DNA of 64,000 nt from Aphrocallistes beatrix (GCA_963281255.1 OY725488.1:2734285-2798284), one strand, 5' to 3'; counted from the stretch's first letter, positions 23,561 to 35,000 are shown. The notes: generated by a model from the letters alone, not told the origin. Numbers and translations: made by a program.

Positions 23561-24619
23561 GTTTCCGCTGGATATAGTAGAAAGCAGTTTTACTAGCGTT
23601 CTATATGCTTTGATCGACTAGGATCATTTCCTCCTATCTCTACTACTTAGACAGAGGCAATGGAGAGAACATCACTTCTATGTTGCCTCATCTGCATGTC
23701 GCTGCTAGAACTGTAAACCATTTGATTCCCCTGCAAGAAACCAATTAGAAACTTTAACCAAGTGTCAAAAGCGGCTAACTTGCTCTAAAAAACAATATTA
23801 ACCAATCTACTTCCCGAATCGTCCTGATTCTTCCCATATCCGCCTAGTTCCTAGCTTCTCGATATCTATCTACAATATAATGAATCCCAAATAACAAGAT
23901 TCAAAATCGTATTTTGAATTAGTATCATTGATTAGGTTTCATGAGAACATCGAATCATGGCCTATTTAATTAATACACAGCGATGTATGTCATCGAGAAG
24001 GCCTGAAAATAGAAGACATCACAACAAACCATTTTACTGATCGAAATCTTATCCTTTATGGATTATAATTGTTAAGTTTAAAATACCCAGTTTCCAATAC
24101 ATTTTGATATACAGATATGGGATCAGTCATGGTATTCTAATATACTAAGGCACTTGCAGTGCCAGGACCATGGATGGGTTAGTGCCCTAAAGTGAAGAAT
24201 TGTACTAAATTTATTTTACTTGATTATCGAAAATTGGTTACAAATTTAAAGCTATTTAACATTATACAGTTGCGATATATTTATAAATCCCATTCTAACC
24301 ACCAAAGTTCCTATATATTATATATTTAGATGGAGTGCATCTATAATTTAATGAATAATTATTACAGAGATAATTTAACACAAATCAAGATTTGAATACA
24401 AAAAAAACCCAAATCACGCTGAGTTTGAAACATAACAAAATACATGGAACATCAGCAATAACTAAATACAACCTCTTGGAGGCTAATGAGAACAAGTACG
24501 CGCGAGTTGTACGATCATCAGCCATCTCACTACGAGCTATAAAAACAAAATAGGACAGGAAAATACGAAATACGAATTTTAGGCTTATAAATCTTCGTGG
24601 CAAAAGAAGATTCTAGTGG
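23561..24619. other. No gene seen; one solitary family C arm
   Basis: AT-rich. 23955-24012 resembles the family C terminus (CATGGCCTATTTAATTAATA, GATGTATGTCATCGAGAAGG). Nothing else recognised. Confidence 0.4.
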
Positions 24620-24882
24620 ATTTATTAGCATTACAATTTTTGAGTTTTTTCATCAAACTTGAAACAAATATTTGCAAATATTGTAATTCGTGGGTCTCGT
24701 GTGTTTTCAATAGAACCTAAAACTCTATCACCTTTGTAACATAAGTCACTGCGAATATGTACTTCATCCATTTGAAGTATTATTTGACGATCTCTTTTTG
24801 TAAAATTAGAAGTTATTTCATTAAGGATCTTAAGAAATTCGCCCGCCATAGCCAAAAAAATATATTTTTTTAAAGCTTTCAA
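24620..24882 (-). pseudogene. P-element/THAP9-type transposase fragment
   Basis: An 83-codon minus-strand ORF containing QIILQMDEVHIRSDLCYKGD followed by RVLGSIEN. This matches the pattern around the first catalytic Asp (DE.xIxxxLxY) of P-element/THAP9 RNase H-like transposases. No other part is convincing; the ORFs at 25282-25503 and 25567-25779 on the same strand may be further remnants but show no clear motif. Confidence 0.5.
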
Positions 24883-26200
24883 TGCGGTAGATTTTTGCTA
24901 ACTAATTTCCGGTTAAGTCATTTCGGGCGAGAAAAACTTAGAAGTGTGGGATCTTTGCTATAAATAGAAATGACCCCAGGTAATTTAAAGGTTAATCGAG
25001 TTTTAATCGTATGGATTGTGTCAAATGTATCTAAATTGCTTCAAAGACAGAAGAGATGAGGAAAATGTTCTCAATGCGCCTAGCAAAATTGAGTTGTGAT
25101 GAGTAGAAGGAGTTGAGATTAGTTATTTTAAAATTGTTTATCTTACTGATGAAAATCTAAAATTCTTACAACTTCCGCAGGAATGTTGAATACGCGTAGA
25201 AGGATTTGAAATTTCAATTTTGCAGAAGAAGACACTTTCAGACCTTTGGCCCATGCTGTCGTTTTGGCCGAAAAAAAGCCCTCACGATGGATTTAGATGT
25301 TTTTGTAGTGAACTATAAACAATATTTCTGCTAATATTTGGTCCTTTTATAATTTTCAATTTACCTATTGGTTGTTTAAAATCTTGTGAAAATTGAATTT
25401 GTACGTAAATGTATCGAGTTATGAGGATCACTGAATATTTCCGATTAACCAAAATGTTTCCTTGCTTGACAACCTCTGAGTCTTCTAGAAAGGGACACCT
25501 CATTAATTCGAATTTTTTATAGTCGAGATACCGAATGAACAGTTGTTAATATATTAACTCCATTTCTCACGACTTTGCCAATAGATTGACCGAATTTCTA
25601 AGGAGGTTGTTAATACATCGACTCGTTCCTATGATGTTCTCGATAATTCGAGTCGTTTTCAACTTTGATTCTTTAAACTGACTCATATTTTTAGAATGAA
25701 AATTGAAACCCGATCCAATATGGCGGGAGTGTATATCTATCAGTTTCAAGAGAAATTGACTCCAGTTTACAAAACTCAATACGAACGGTATATGTTCTGT
25801 CTAATCGATTTTCTGTAATTTATGTACATACATTCATCCTAGTTTCATTGTGGGTATAGGTTTAATTTGCGTATATCCAGTGAAATCCTAAACTTATTTT
25901 GTCATGTATCGCCACTTCCTGGTAAGATTTCAAGAAAATTTTTAGTGTCCCGTTTAAAACTACAAATTGTATAATCACTTAATAGCAAGTAATATACGTA
26001 ATACCTATCAAATGGTGTGAGATTTGTAATACTTTCTATTTTAATAAATACTTGATTGATCGAAAGGTTTTGGGTAACAGTTAAGGGATGTTAGAAAATT
26101 ATACCTGAATGTACAATTACTTCGAATCAACACCAGAATTAATGATTTACGAAAAATCATTAATGATCCATAAACGTGTCCTTCCGAAAATACTTTGTAT
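24883..26200. other. No further gene recognised
   Basis: AT-rich with two unassigned minus-strand ORFs (25282-25503, 25567-25779) that show no known domain. Confidence 0.35.
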
Positions 26201-27742
26201 AACGTAAAAGTAAAATTTTTATCGTTGATTTAATTATATTACTGATTTTCCTGCCACCTAATCGTACTAGTTAGACGGTAACTATTTTGATTTTAATGAA
26301 TTTACCCCCTAAAGTCTAGCGATACTAAAAATTGAATACAATTAGAGCGATTTTGACGTATTTATCAAATGGTTTATTACTTATTTGATAGTTTTTAGAA
26401 GCTCTAGGCCTCAAACATTGTTTTTTTGACACTTTGGAGCTTATATGATGCAAAGGTTTAGAAGAAAAGTCAATAAAATCCATTCAAAATAGATCTTAAA
26501 GAGAGTTCTTTTCTATAATACTCTGGGAATGACTGTTTTAATATCATATATTTAGCGATAATTGCATCATATATTAAATTCTATCAATCTTCATCATTCT
26601 TAGAAAAATTTGTTTGGTTCTGACCATTGGTTCTTTCATGGCTTTATTATAGGTAAAGTTCGGGCGTAGCATCTCTAGGTCCCGAAAGATCCCGATCTCA
26701 TATCTTAAAACTATTGAAGGTATAAATCCAATCTTAAATGAGAAGACATATGCGATCATATATACGTAGGTTCCTAAACATCCCTTTGTCAAAAAACTAA
26801 TATTTCTCGAATAATCATTGACTTTGATGTACTACAAATTCAACTTTAAAACCCCATTTATGGTTCAAAAGTGATACCTCTCTATTTCTGTCAATATGTC
26901 CCAAAATTCTTAGTTCTCAATTGCAAATATACTTTTTATAATGATATATATATATGATTCATTAATAATAATTGTACTACGTACATACTTTGAAATCTTA
27001 AGTTTAAAATCAATAGTCATGTGATGATGTAGCATTGTTCGAAAATTATAACCTGGAATCATATGCGTCGGATCCACCCGGCCACCCGGCATGGGCCGGG
27101 CGGCCCTAAGTGGCTGCCCGGCTCTACCCTGTATCGTCGGTTATGGGCCGGATAGGCCCGGAGGGCCTACCTGGCTGGGTAAAAGCTTACCCGATACATT
27201 CCCAAAGTCCTAGAACCGTGTATCAGGCAGTATTATGTATTGTGCCGTGAATGTAGCGGCATCGGAATCGATTGGGCCGACCCCGGAGCCTACGGGCCGG
27301 GCGGCCCCAAGGGCCGGTGGGCCCATTTCCGACGCCTATGCCTGGAATCTATAGTCGTGGACTCTTGTTCAAACTTCCTAATATACTTTTTAGAAGCACT
27401 TTATTCATTGTAAATTGATGGATTTTACTCTGCAGTAGTATTAATAGAATTATTTTTCACTATTATTCGAAAATTTTGGGATTAGGTCCTCAATGAATTT
27501 TGTGCATTTTCATCATTCTTTTGATATTTTCCTCCAAATTTGGTGTGAATAGATTCAAATCATTAGAGTAAATGCGAATATATTATGCCTGTGAATGCTT
27601 TTATCTTCCTTAATGGTTCATTTTCATGGTTATTAATATTTGTAACATAAAATCTCTGTATTGACTTTAAAATTTCAAAATTCGGTTTTGATATTGAAGT
27701 TGAAGCTTTTTATTTTATATCATTATGCGATAACCGTAGGAC
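26200..27742. mobile_element. Family G element, copy 2, left part
   Basis: Diverged copy of 12480-13930 (ACCCCCTAAAGTYTAGCG, GTCCCGAAAGA, CTAATATACTTTTTRGAAGC blocks occur in the same order). It is broken by a GC-rich MITE at 27061 and by a RAG1-like element at 27743, and resumes at about 29575-29745. Confidence 0.75.
27061..27340. mobile_element. 280-bp GC-rich MITE with 9-bp target duplication
   Basis: Ends ATATGCGTCGGATCC and (inverse) CATAGGCGTCGGAAAT. CCTGGAATC occurs at 27052-27060 and 27341-27349, a perfect 9-bp duplication as made by Mutator-like transposases. The interior is packed with GGGCCGG/CCGGGC and is far more GC-rich than anything else nearby. Confidence 0.85.
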
Positions 27743-28347
27743 CACAGTGGCCGGAAATGGCCATTTACAGGCTTTAGGCATTTAGAGTGTAGTTAGACAA
27801 TTAAAATGTATTACATGCCTATAGGATATCGATATCAGTGATTCAAATAAAAGTATTAGTTTTTTTGTATGGCTTCAATTTTTTGAGTTATGACGCCATC
27901 ATTTTATAAAAAAATTCTTTTTTATTGGATAACTACCCTACGAGAAGAGAATTACTCACTAAATGTATTATCAGCCTGTACTAGTAAATTAAGTAGAGCA
28001 TTTACATACAGCAATCAATTTAAATCACTGAAATACTCAAGATATTTTACATTTCTGCTATAAATCAATACATATATGGATAATATTCAAAGTAATACTT
28101 GTCACACAATCAATTATAATATTGACTAGATGTCGCCAGCATGCACTAACGCTTAAATATTTAGTTATATGTTTTCATTAATTCATTTCAAGCAACCTTG
28201 GAGACTAGCACTCACACACAATATTAGGGAATCAACAATCAAATCCTTGATGTATTCTAATCTATTTTCCCCCGTTTTGATTCTATCTTAGAGGCCATCA
28301 TTATTTTGTATTTGAGTAATAAGGGTCGTTCTCAGTTGACAATCTTA

Positions 28348-28828
28348 CTAGTAGTCTTTGGTGTTGGTTTCAAAATTGAATTTTCTTGATAGATGAACGC
28401 TAAATGTTTGAACATACTTATTCAACCCTTCTAGACCCTCCTCTGAAAAGCTTTTTAGGCCAAAACTTTTGTTGCACGTTTCTATGAGTTCTGAAGAGTG
28501 CGCCAATAATTTGTGAAGTGAGGTTGTGATATTTCCCATTGAAATCTTACTACTATTAATTCGTTGGTTACCTTGTATAATTCATTAACCCCAAACCTAG
28601 AATTCGAATCTAGCTTGAGAAATTACTCAGGATCAACATTACTGAATATTGCGACCGCTGCTTGAATATGCCGATTAATTGGAAACCAGATCTTATTAAC
28701 TCTAGTTCTTTTAATTCAGAGTGAGTAACTGTGCATAATTGGCAAGTAGCACCGCCTGCACCACTGAGTAATTTTGACATTTTGCCGTCAAACATAGTGC
28801 GTAGAGTATATGGACATGACAGTGACAA
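28348..28828 (-). pseudogene. RAG1-like transposase remnant
   Basis: RAG1-type transposases cut at CAC-heptamer ends with a DDE catalytic triad. Two blocks remain on the minus strand. 28828-28640 holds RTMFDGKMSKLLSGAGG followed by ATCQLCTVTHSELKELELI, matching the second catalytic Asp and the Cys pair of the family. 28539-28348 holds SLHKLLAHSSELIETC and FSEEGLEGLNK, matching the final catalytic Glu region, with that Glu kept. The sequence between and upstream, including the first Asp, is deleted or unrecognisable. It is closely similar to the copy at 58004-60099. Confidence 0.85.
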
Positions 28829-28846
28829 TTACTTAGTGTTGTACAG

Positions 28847-29035
28847 TTGATTAATGAAAGGCTAAGTAGGGAGATTTTGATATTAAGATTAGTTGAAAAG
28901 ACGAATATCACTGTGGAAAATACTGCTAACAAATGTATTTGTACTCTAACAAATTGGTGTAATGAATACGACTTAAAAATTAATCATTCGAAACGGGGAC
29001 TTTTGTTAATTTGTCCGAACGTTAAGTATGGATAA
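28847..29035 (+). pseudogene. Non-LTR retrotransposon RT fragment
   Basis: A 62-codon ORF with TLTNWCNEYDLKINHSKRG, resembling the W-x-x-x-x-x-L-x-x-N-x-x-K region of LINE reverse transcriptases just after the catalytic FADD motif. It lies inside RAG1-like copy 2 in place of the transposase N-terminus. Confidence 0.55.
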
Positions 29036-29574
29036 TTTATTCATAAAAAAAAAATTAGTTCGCCACCCTTAGACCATCTAGGCAAATGCTAATATCAACC
29101 TTTGACATACAAAGTATGCATTCTATATAGCCACTAAGTGGGTTAGGAAGTGTTTTAGAAGATGCTAGTGTAATTAGCAACATACCTGAGTTATAAAATC
29201 AATATTCAGTGACCGCAGATATTACGTCCAAAAATAAGATGAAAAAGAGAAATATATTAATAGAAACCATTCACAAATTTAGAATATTGTTTGTAGTCAA
29301 AGTTATTGAGCGCTTGTATGATTAAATTGAGCTCATAATAGAAAGATCAAACGCGATGATATTTGGACTTGTTTAATGACTCAATAGGCAATTTCTAAGA
29401 ATAGAAATACTTTCACTTTTAGAATATCATATCTTGGATACAAATAAATATTTCCTGTTGAAACTTTGCAAGTGCTAGTTTTAGAGTGTATATATTCTAA
29501 AAATTACCAAGATAACAGGATTTATCACCATCGATAATTCGCCCTAAAGCCTGTATACCGGCCACTGTGAGGAC

Positions 29575-29745
29575 TACTCGATTTTCAATATCCTATAGCT
29601 TAGTGATTCATTGCTTATTTACCAAAATAAACTGACGTTTTTGGGGGTTTGGTGCTTTTTTCAAATTCCATTAAAATTTACAATTTTGTCATTCTAACTT
29701 TATTTAGGTCCTTTGAGTTGGCAAATATGTTAGGCCGTCCATGAT
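29575..29745. mobile_element. Family G copy 2, right part
   Basis: Continues the family G sequence after the RAG1-like insertion; similar to 13930-14100 (TCATTCTAACTTTATTTAGG, then GGTCC and GTTGGCAAATATG). Confidence 0.65.
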
Positions 29746-29789
29746 TAAAATTTATGATTGAACTTCAAAAATTGACAAATTGATAAATT

Positions 29790-29916
29790 TTCTGATTTTT
29801 CGAGTGATATCGATTATAACAGTAAGACAGACGTGTTTAGAGATATCAATTACCCTATAACTAATCACTGCGAGCCGTCCGCTAGCCGTGCAGCGAAAGC
29901 AAGCGAAGCGCGCTCG
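29790..29916 (+). mobile_element. Short Helitron, family A, 3' fragment
   Basis: TTTTCGAGTGATATCGATTA through AGCAAGCGAAGCGCGCTCG, then T: the family 3' end with its hairpin. Confidence 0.7.
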
Positions 29917-29942
29917 TGTGTTCATTGAATTATATACATATA

Positions 29943-30097
29943 CAGTCGACTCCGCTTAATAGGGCCACATCGGTCAGAGGACATTTTTCCCCGATTAAGC
30001 GGAGGACCCTATTAACCGAAAATATTTAGTATTAGCTTCTATGTGTGAGAGCTATTCCGGTCCTGCCAAAAGTGGCCCGATTAAGCGGAGTCGACTG
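29943..30097. mobile_element. 155-bp pogo-type MITE, TA flanks
   Basis: CAGTCGACTCCGCTTAAT at the left is exactly inverted at the right (ATTAAGCGGAGTCGACTG), both flanked by TA. It is inserted in the TATA tract of the adjoining family A Helitron. Confidence 0.85.
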
Positions 30098-30109
30098 TAT
30101 ATACCTATG

Positions 30110-30580
30110 TAATGAATTGATTGAAGAAACTTCCAGGCCCAGAAAGCTGATTTGCAAGTGCGAGTCGTTTGGATATGGAGCCACTAGGTTCTGAGCTCGA
30201 TAAATGTCCACTCATCATGGCATTATTGCTTCATTGTCACATTTTATATACGTAATTAGAAATATCAGTTATTTGACTATAACTCAGCGATTCTATGGGA
30301 TAGAAACCTGAAATTTTAATATTACTGTGTATATTAATATATCTCACATATGATGCATCTATCATAAAAAATGATGACTCATCGCACTGTTATGACGTCA
30401 TCATTACGTATCAAAAATTTTAATAACTGTAAAAATTGGTGCTTTTCGAGCGATATCGATTATAACTGCCAGTCAGACGTATTTAGTGATGTTATCTACC
30501 TTATATTTTGTGAGCCTAAGCGCCCATTGGGTGCTTTTGCTGGCGCCAAGCGCGCAGCACAAGCATGCGAAGCGCGCTTA
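30110..30580 (+). mobile_element. Short Helitron, family A
   Basis: Body from TAATGAATTGATTGAAGAAA to GCATGCGAAGCGCGCTTA, followed by T. Immediately after it (30596-30614) lies an inverted family 5' end, giving a snap-back arrangement like that at 14565. Confidence 0.75.
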
Positions 30581-30595
30581 TATATAATCATCAAT

Positions 30596-30794
30596 CGAAT
30601 TTCAATAGTGAGGATTCGAGTTATTTTTGTTAACATTAAATTCATAAAACAAACAATTTTGAAATGGATTAGTGAAAGTATTAATATTTATTACCCATTG
30701 GAGACCCTGTGTTCGATTACATTCTCAGGGTCCAGCAGGAAGACTTTTGCTTGTGTCTGCTAGCCGCGCTAAGTAAGACCGCGAAGCGCGCTTG
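30596..30794. mobile_element. Family A terminal fragments (inverted 5' end and a 3' end)
   Basis: TTTCAATAGTGAGGA (inverse of the family start) at 30600-30614 and GACCGCGAAGCGCGCTTG ending at 30794 followed by T. Confidence 0.6.
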
Positions 30795-31347
30795 TTAACT
30801 ATTACGCAATAATATTGTGATAATCGATTTTTGCAGGAGGTATGTATAATTTGATACATTCTTTAATTGTTCTTGATGTGCAAAGATTAATACTTGGAGC
30901 AAAAATTTGCAGAAGAAAGAATCTTTCTTTGCTAATTTTCCAACCCTAAACTTTGCAGCACCATAACTCAACGAGCTTTCTTAATTTCCAGGTTTTCTAC
31001 ACGGGATTAGCCCAGAATTTCCCACCCATGCTGCTTTCTTTGAATTGTTAACTAATTCACTTTATTTAGGTGAAAGCTGAAATTATTCTCTCATCGATTC
31101 CCATCAAGAAAATCAGGAAAGTATTAAAACTCGCCGAATTATGCTTCCGTAAAGGAATAGGGGTGAAAGTTTGATGAAATTCAAAAATTTTTAAATTTCT
31201 CCCGTTTAAATTTAGGAGACGCTGCATTAGGTCGCATTCTGATGTTGTCTATCGATCAAATTTATTTTAGCTTTGTTGTAGATAGATCGAAAATGATTTT
31301 AGCTATGTTGTCGGTTGATCGAATTTAGTTTATGAGTTTATTTGGTA
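30795..31347. other. No gene seen
   Basis: AT-rich, nothing recognised. Confidence 0.4.
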
Positions 31348-31891
31348 CAAGCGCGCTTCGCTTGCTTGCGCTGCGCGGCTGGCGGACACTTCGTGTCCGC
31401 CGGAGGCTCCCTTCTGTCGCCTGGAGGTGACATTGGTTAATTATAAGGGAGATATCATCTCTAAATATGTCCATCTTAGTTTTCAAATCGAAATCACTCG
31501 AAAAATCACCAAATTTGTCAATTTTTAAAATTTTGATGAGTAATCATGACGTCATAGCAAAGTGATGAGTCATCATTTTTTGATGATAGTTGCATCATAT
31601 GTGAGACGTGTTAGTATACATATTCTATTAAAATTTCAGCCTTCTATCTCCTATAATGACTGAGTTATGCCCGAATAACTGTGTTGCTTAACTTTTAAAA
31701 ATGTGACAATGACGTCATAATTCCATGATGAGTCAACATTTTCGTCTGAGCTCAGAACTTACTGGAGCCATAGCTAAAAGACTACCACATGCCAAAAATC
31801 AGCTTTTTGTGCCTGGCAGTTTTTTCAATCAATTCGTTGCAGATATCTATATATATATATATACACATTAATCGAGTTTTAATAGTGAGGA
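31348..31891 (-). mobile_element. Short Helitron, family A, near complete (544 bp), minus orientation
   Basis: On the minus strand it starts TCCTCACTATTAAAACTCGA at 31891 (A before it) and ends with hairpin GCAAGCGAAGCGCGCTTG (T after it). It contains a palindromic CTGGCGGACACTTCGTGTCC block close to the 3' end. Confidence 0.88.
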
Positions 31892-32329
31892 TACCATGTT
31901 GTCAACTACTACATATAAACACATGTCTTTGAATAGTGAATTATTTTATGCACACCTTTGTTTTGTTTCGTGTGGAAAGGTAAACAAATGTATTTAAATA
32001 CAATAAAAGCCAATACACTAATATTTTTTTATTTTCTTAATACTCAGTTATATATTTGTTTTGACATATGGAGTACAAACTAGTCATTATCGCCGATTTA
32101 TTGGAAGAGTTTTCACAACTAGAGATTGGTTTAAGTATCTTAGGTACAAGGTAATGGAGATCAAAAGTATATACGATGCGTACTTACTAAGAAAGGATGT
32201 AAAGGGACAAGTATATTGAACAACGAATAGAACCTATAAACCCCTAAATCACCCCATGATCATGTGGTCGAAGAATACATTTCAGAGGTGTATGAATTTA
32301 TTTGATTATATTCTAAGGATAGTTTATCT
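31892..32329. other. No gene seen
   Basis: AT-rich, nothing recognised. Confidence 0.4.
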
Positions 32330-32957
32330 GCATCTGGAATATCAATTTATGAAATTGAGTCTTCCATGTATAGCGCTAGGAGGAGGGTACACCTTAAGAT
32401 CCCAATGACAGCGGAAGAGTTCTCTCAAGTACGTATTACCAGGTTCTAGTTTCGATCATATAATAAATTCATTGTTTCACTAAATAATAACACAGCAGAA
32501 ATGAAGTAATCCATATCCAATTTGATGGGACTTTCCACACTTCCACTTCAATATTATTAAATATGGAGAATATTTGTCACAGTAGAAACAAAATCATTTC
32601 CCGCAATCCATTGTCTTATGACCTCAAAAGATCAGAGGCTTTAAAAATATATCTCGAATTGTATTTGTGCTAAAATTACTCACTTTCGACCTGAAATGGC
32701 AATATCCAATTGGGAATTCTCAACACGCTAAGTTTTTAAAGCAATTATCCAGAAATATAAATCAAAGGTTGTTCATTTTATTTCACTCAAATGATTTGAG
32801 TCAAAGTTCAAAAATAGGCTTAACACAAACATTTAAATATAATACTGGAATATCCTTATATTTACGATCATTAATGTCAATTCATTTTCTTCCTGCGGCA
32901 CTTAGCAATTCTACATTTAATCTTCTACTACAACCTGATGTTTCAGAACTTGAATAG
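32330..32957 (+). pseudogene. Mutator-like (MULE) transposase remnant
   Basis: The plus strand shows, in order, YEIESSMYSARRRVHLKIP (about 32348-32404), IHIQFDGTFHTSTSI with the Asp of the MULE DGTF motif (about 32510-32560), SFPAIHCLMTSKDQRL (about 32596-32640) and, in the ORF from 32667, YLRSLMSIHFLPAALSNSTF. These match the order of motifs in MULE/FLYWCH-associated transposases, a DDE superfamily making 9-bp duplications. Stops and frame changes separate the pieces. A MITE with a 9-bp duplication lies at 27061-27340, but no terminal match between the two is visible. Confidence 0.6.
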
Positions 32958-32985
32958 CCAAAACTTGAAATTTTATTTAAATATT

Positions 32986-33103
32986 TAAAAAGCCCCTCGC
33001 AGACGGGCTAGAAGTGTGCTTCCACATATATTAGATGATGATACAATGCATGTCATCCAAGGAATTTGGAAGCACACTTCTAGCCCGTCCATGAGGGCTT
33101 TTC
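32986..33103. repeat. Long hairpin, about 36-bp stem
   Basis: ACGGGCTAGAAGTGTGCTTC at 33003 is exactly inverted near 33068-33090, with outer AAGCCCYTC/GAGGGCTT matches. The loop is about 46 bases. Probably a small MITE; the fold also resembles a small-RNA precursor. Confidence 0.8.
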
Positions 33104-33159
33104 TTACATCAATTAAAGTTTGTAGGATTAAAATTGTGGATGTAAATTTTGGCTGTGTC

Positions 33160-33345
33160 ATCATGATGACGTCAGCATAATTAATTAGCATAGTTTTGTA
33201 CAGTCATCTACACTGAACACTTTCTACAACATTTGTTTATTTCTATTTCTTATCATGATGACGTAAGCATAATTAATTAAGATAATTTTGGTAAGAAATC
33301 TATATTGAACACTTTTTTGAACAATTGTTTATCTCAAACTAAAAT
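33160..33345. repeat. Diverged tandem duplication, about 94-bp period
   Basis: TCATGATGACGTMAGCATAA starts both copies (about 33160 and 33254); both continue through GAACACTTT and TTTGTTTAT-type sequence. Confidence 0.6.
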
Positions 33346-33954
33346 TTGACCTCTAAAAGGCATCTATAATTAATTTAGGCGATGATGACGCGACAAAATT
33401 TTAGCCGCAAATTGCTCAGAGGTCTTATGTCCGATGGATCTAGGAATTAAATATATTTTAGAGGGCCTCATATTTCACCAGTGTTACCAATCTCAAGTTT
33501 CTAGTTTTTGTACAATAAGCAAAAGAATGAAGTCACAAAATGCTACGTAATTATGATGATTTAGCATATATTGAAAATCGTATGAGGAGGTGTACATCTA
33601 CATATATGTTCGCAGCTTCACAAAATATTTCAGGGCGATATCTTTTAAATTCTGGTCTGTCGGCCAGCCGGCCAATACACCAGCACTCATTTTAGTACTG
33701 TGCTACTATTTTATTATATTGGATCATAGATCCAATATAATAATATAGGAAGCAGACTAAAAAATGGATGTCGCAGATAGATCCAGAAGAACTTGGTGTT
33801 TTAAAAGACTCGAGGGACGACAAAAAACTGCTGAAAGTTACATACCATGCAAAGTTGAAGTCAATTGTAAAGACCTCTCATTCAAGAATTTGGAACTTCC
33901 TTACCACATTGTATAAAGTAGATCGAAGACACAGATAATGATGTAGACCGAATA
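33346..33954. other. No gene; short perfect palindrome
   Basis: Near 33710-33750, TTATTATATTGGATC is followed by its inverse GATCCAATATAATAA. No coding sequence recognised. Confidence 0.5.
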
Positions 33955-34520
33955 AGGATACCGCCAGAAATAATATTCTGATCATTTTTTGAAATAATTT
34001 GTACAGATCCGACCATTTGTTCGTATGTTATTGCTTATTATAGTAGGTCTCTATGGTCCCGAAGGAGGTTGATATCACATCTTAAAAACTATCGAAGATA
34101 TATAATATGTTAAAATCTTAAATGAGAGTATATATACAATCATATAGTATAGATTCTTCTAACATCTCCTTATCAAAAAATAATTATTTCTCGACTTATA
34201 ATTTATTTCATTGTAATACTTTTATTCTATGGAGAATTTTGAAAATAGTAGAAAATGACAAATCTAATCATGAAATATATGTCTAAATGTTGCTATTATG
34301 CTAAACAATCAATACTATTGTCGTTAATAATGTTTGCAGAAAGATTGTAGCACTTTTCATAATTATTTTCGAAGATTTGGCCTTGGTCCTTCTAGATTCG
34401 GTCAACCCCCCCCCATTTAGGGTCCAAAAAGAGATATCTCTATCTCTCTAAATATAAGCCCAAATTCTATGTTCTCAATTCCAAATATTCTTTTTATAAC
34501 GATATACGTATAGTATATGA
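33955..34520. mobile_element. Family G element, copy 3 (truncated)
   Basis: Parallels 12840-13400 (CAGATCCGACCATTTGTTC, TGGTCCCGAAGGAGG, ATTTAGGGTCCAAAAAGAGA). Confidence 0.7.
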
Positions 34521-34524
34521 TTCA

Positions 34525-34577
34525 TCCTACTATTATAACTCGATTAATGATTGTATATATATATATAACCTCCATAC
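34525..34577 (+). mobile_element. Solitary family A Helitron 5' end
   Basis: TCCTACTATTATAACTCGAT preceded by A, then ATTAATG and a TA-rich tract; the body is missing. Confidence 0.6.
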
Positions 34578-34821
34578 ATATAGTATTAAAGTGGATCTGT
34601 TCATAAAGGAATATGTGCTCAAACTGAAAGAAATATTCTATTTTATATTTCAAATTCATAAACTACACATCCAACGAATGGTTTTTCGCACGCGATATCC
34701 TTAAGACTTGATAAAACTATATTCATGCCTATGAAGAGAAAATATATTCTAAAATCAATGCAGCGACGCGAAGAATACTTATAAAAAATTACAAGATGGC
34801 ATATTTACACTTCTACAATAT

Positions 34822-35000
34822 TTGGGAGCAATTTGTAGAACTACTGGAACTAGTAGCATAGTTTCACTTGAGATACGGCCATCGAATACATCAGATGATA
34901 ATGGTGGTGATAATGAAATTGCAGCCAATCAAGGAATTTGCGCAGTATGTCTGGGACCACGCATAGAAACCTGGATATTTATGCCATGCAGACACGCAAC
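34822..35000 (+). pseudogene. RING-finger exon, first half, interrupted by a hAT insertion
   Basis: The plus strand reads a Ser/Asp-rich stretch and then GICAVCLGPRIETWIFMPCR-HA, the first Cys pair and Cys-His of a C3HC4 RING domain, the fold of many E3 ubiquitin ligases. The RING resumes at 36329 after a 1,320-bp hAT element with a perfect 8-bp duplication. I cannot identify the full protein. Upstream sequence to about 34800 is open but the exon start is not certain. Confidence 0.6.

Larger units (their letters stand above)
27743..29569 (-). mobile_element. RAG1/Transib-like transposon, copy 2 (internally decayed), 5-bp target duplication
   Basis: Both ends begin with the heptamer CACAGTG (27743-27749, and inverted at 29563-29569), continue GGCCGG in part, and share ACAGGCTTTAGG. 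AGGAC occurs at 27738-27742 and 29570-29574, a perfect 5-bp duplication, the length made by Transib and RAG transposases. The site is unoccupied in the homologous family G copy (near 13925), supporting a clean insertion. Inside are minus-strand RAG1-like coding remnants and a LINE fragment. Confidence 0.9.

Noticed and set aside
28910-28920. Inner CACTGTG as the end of RAG1-like copy 2
   Set aside because: No partner end or target duplication; the outer heptamers at 27743 and 29563 have both.
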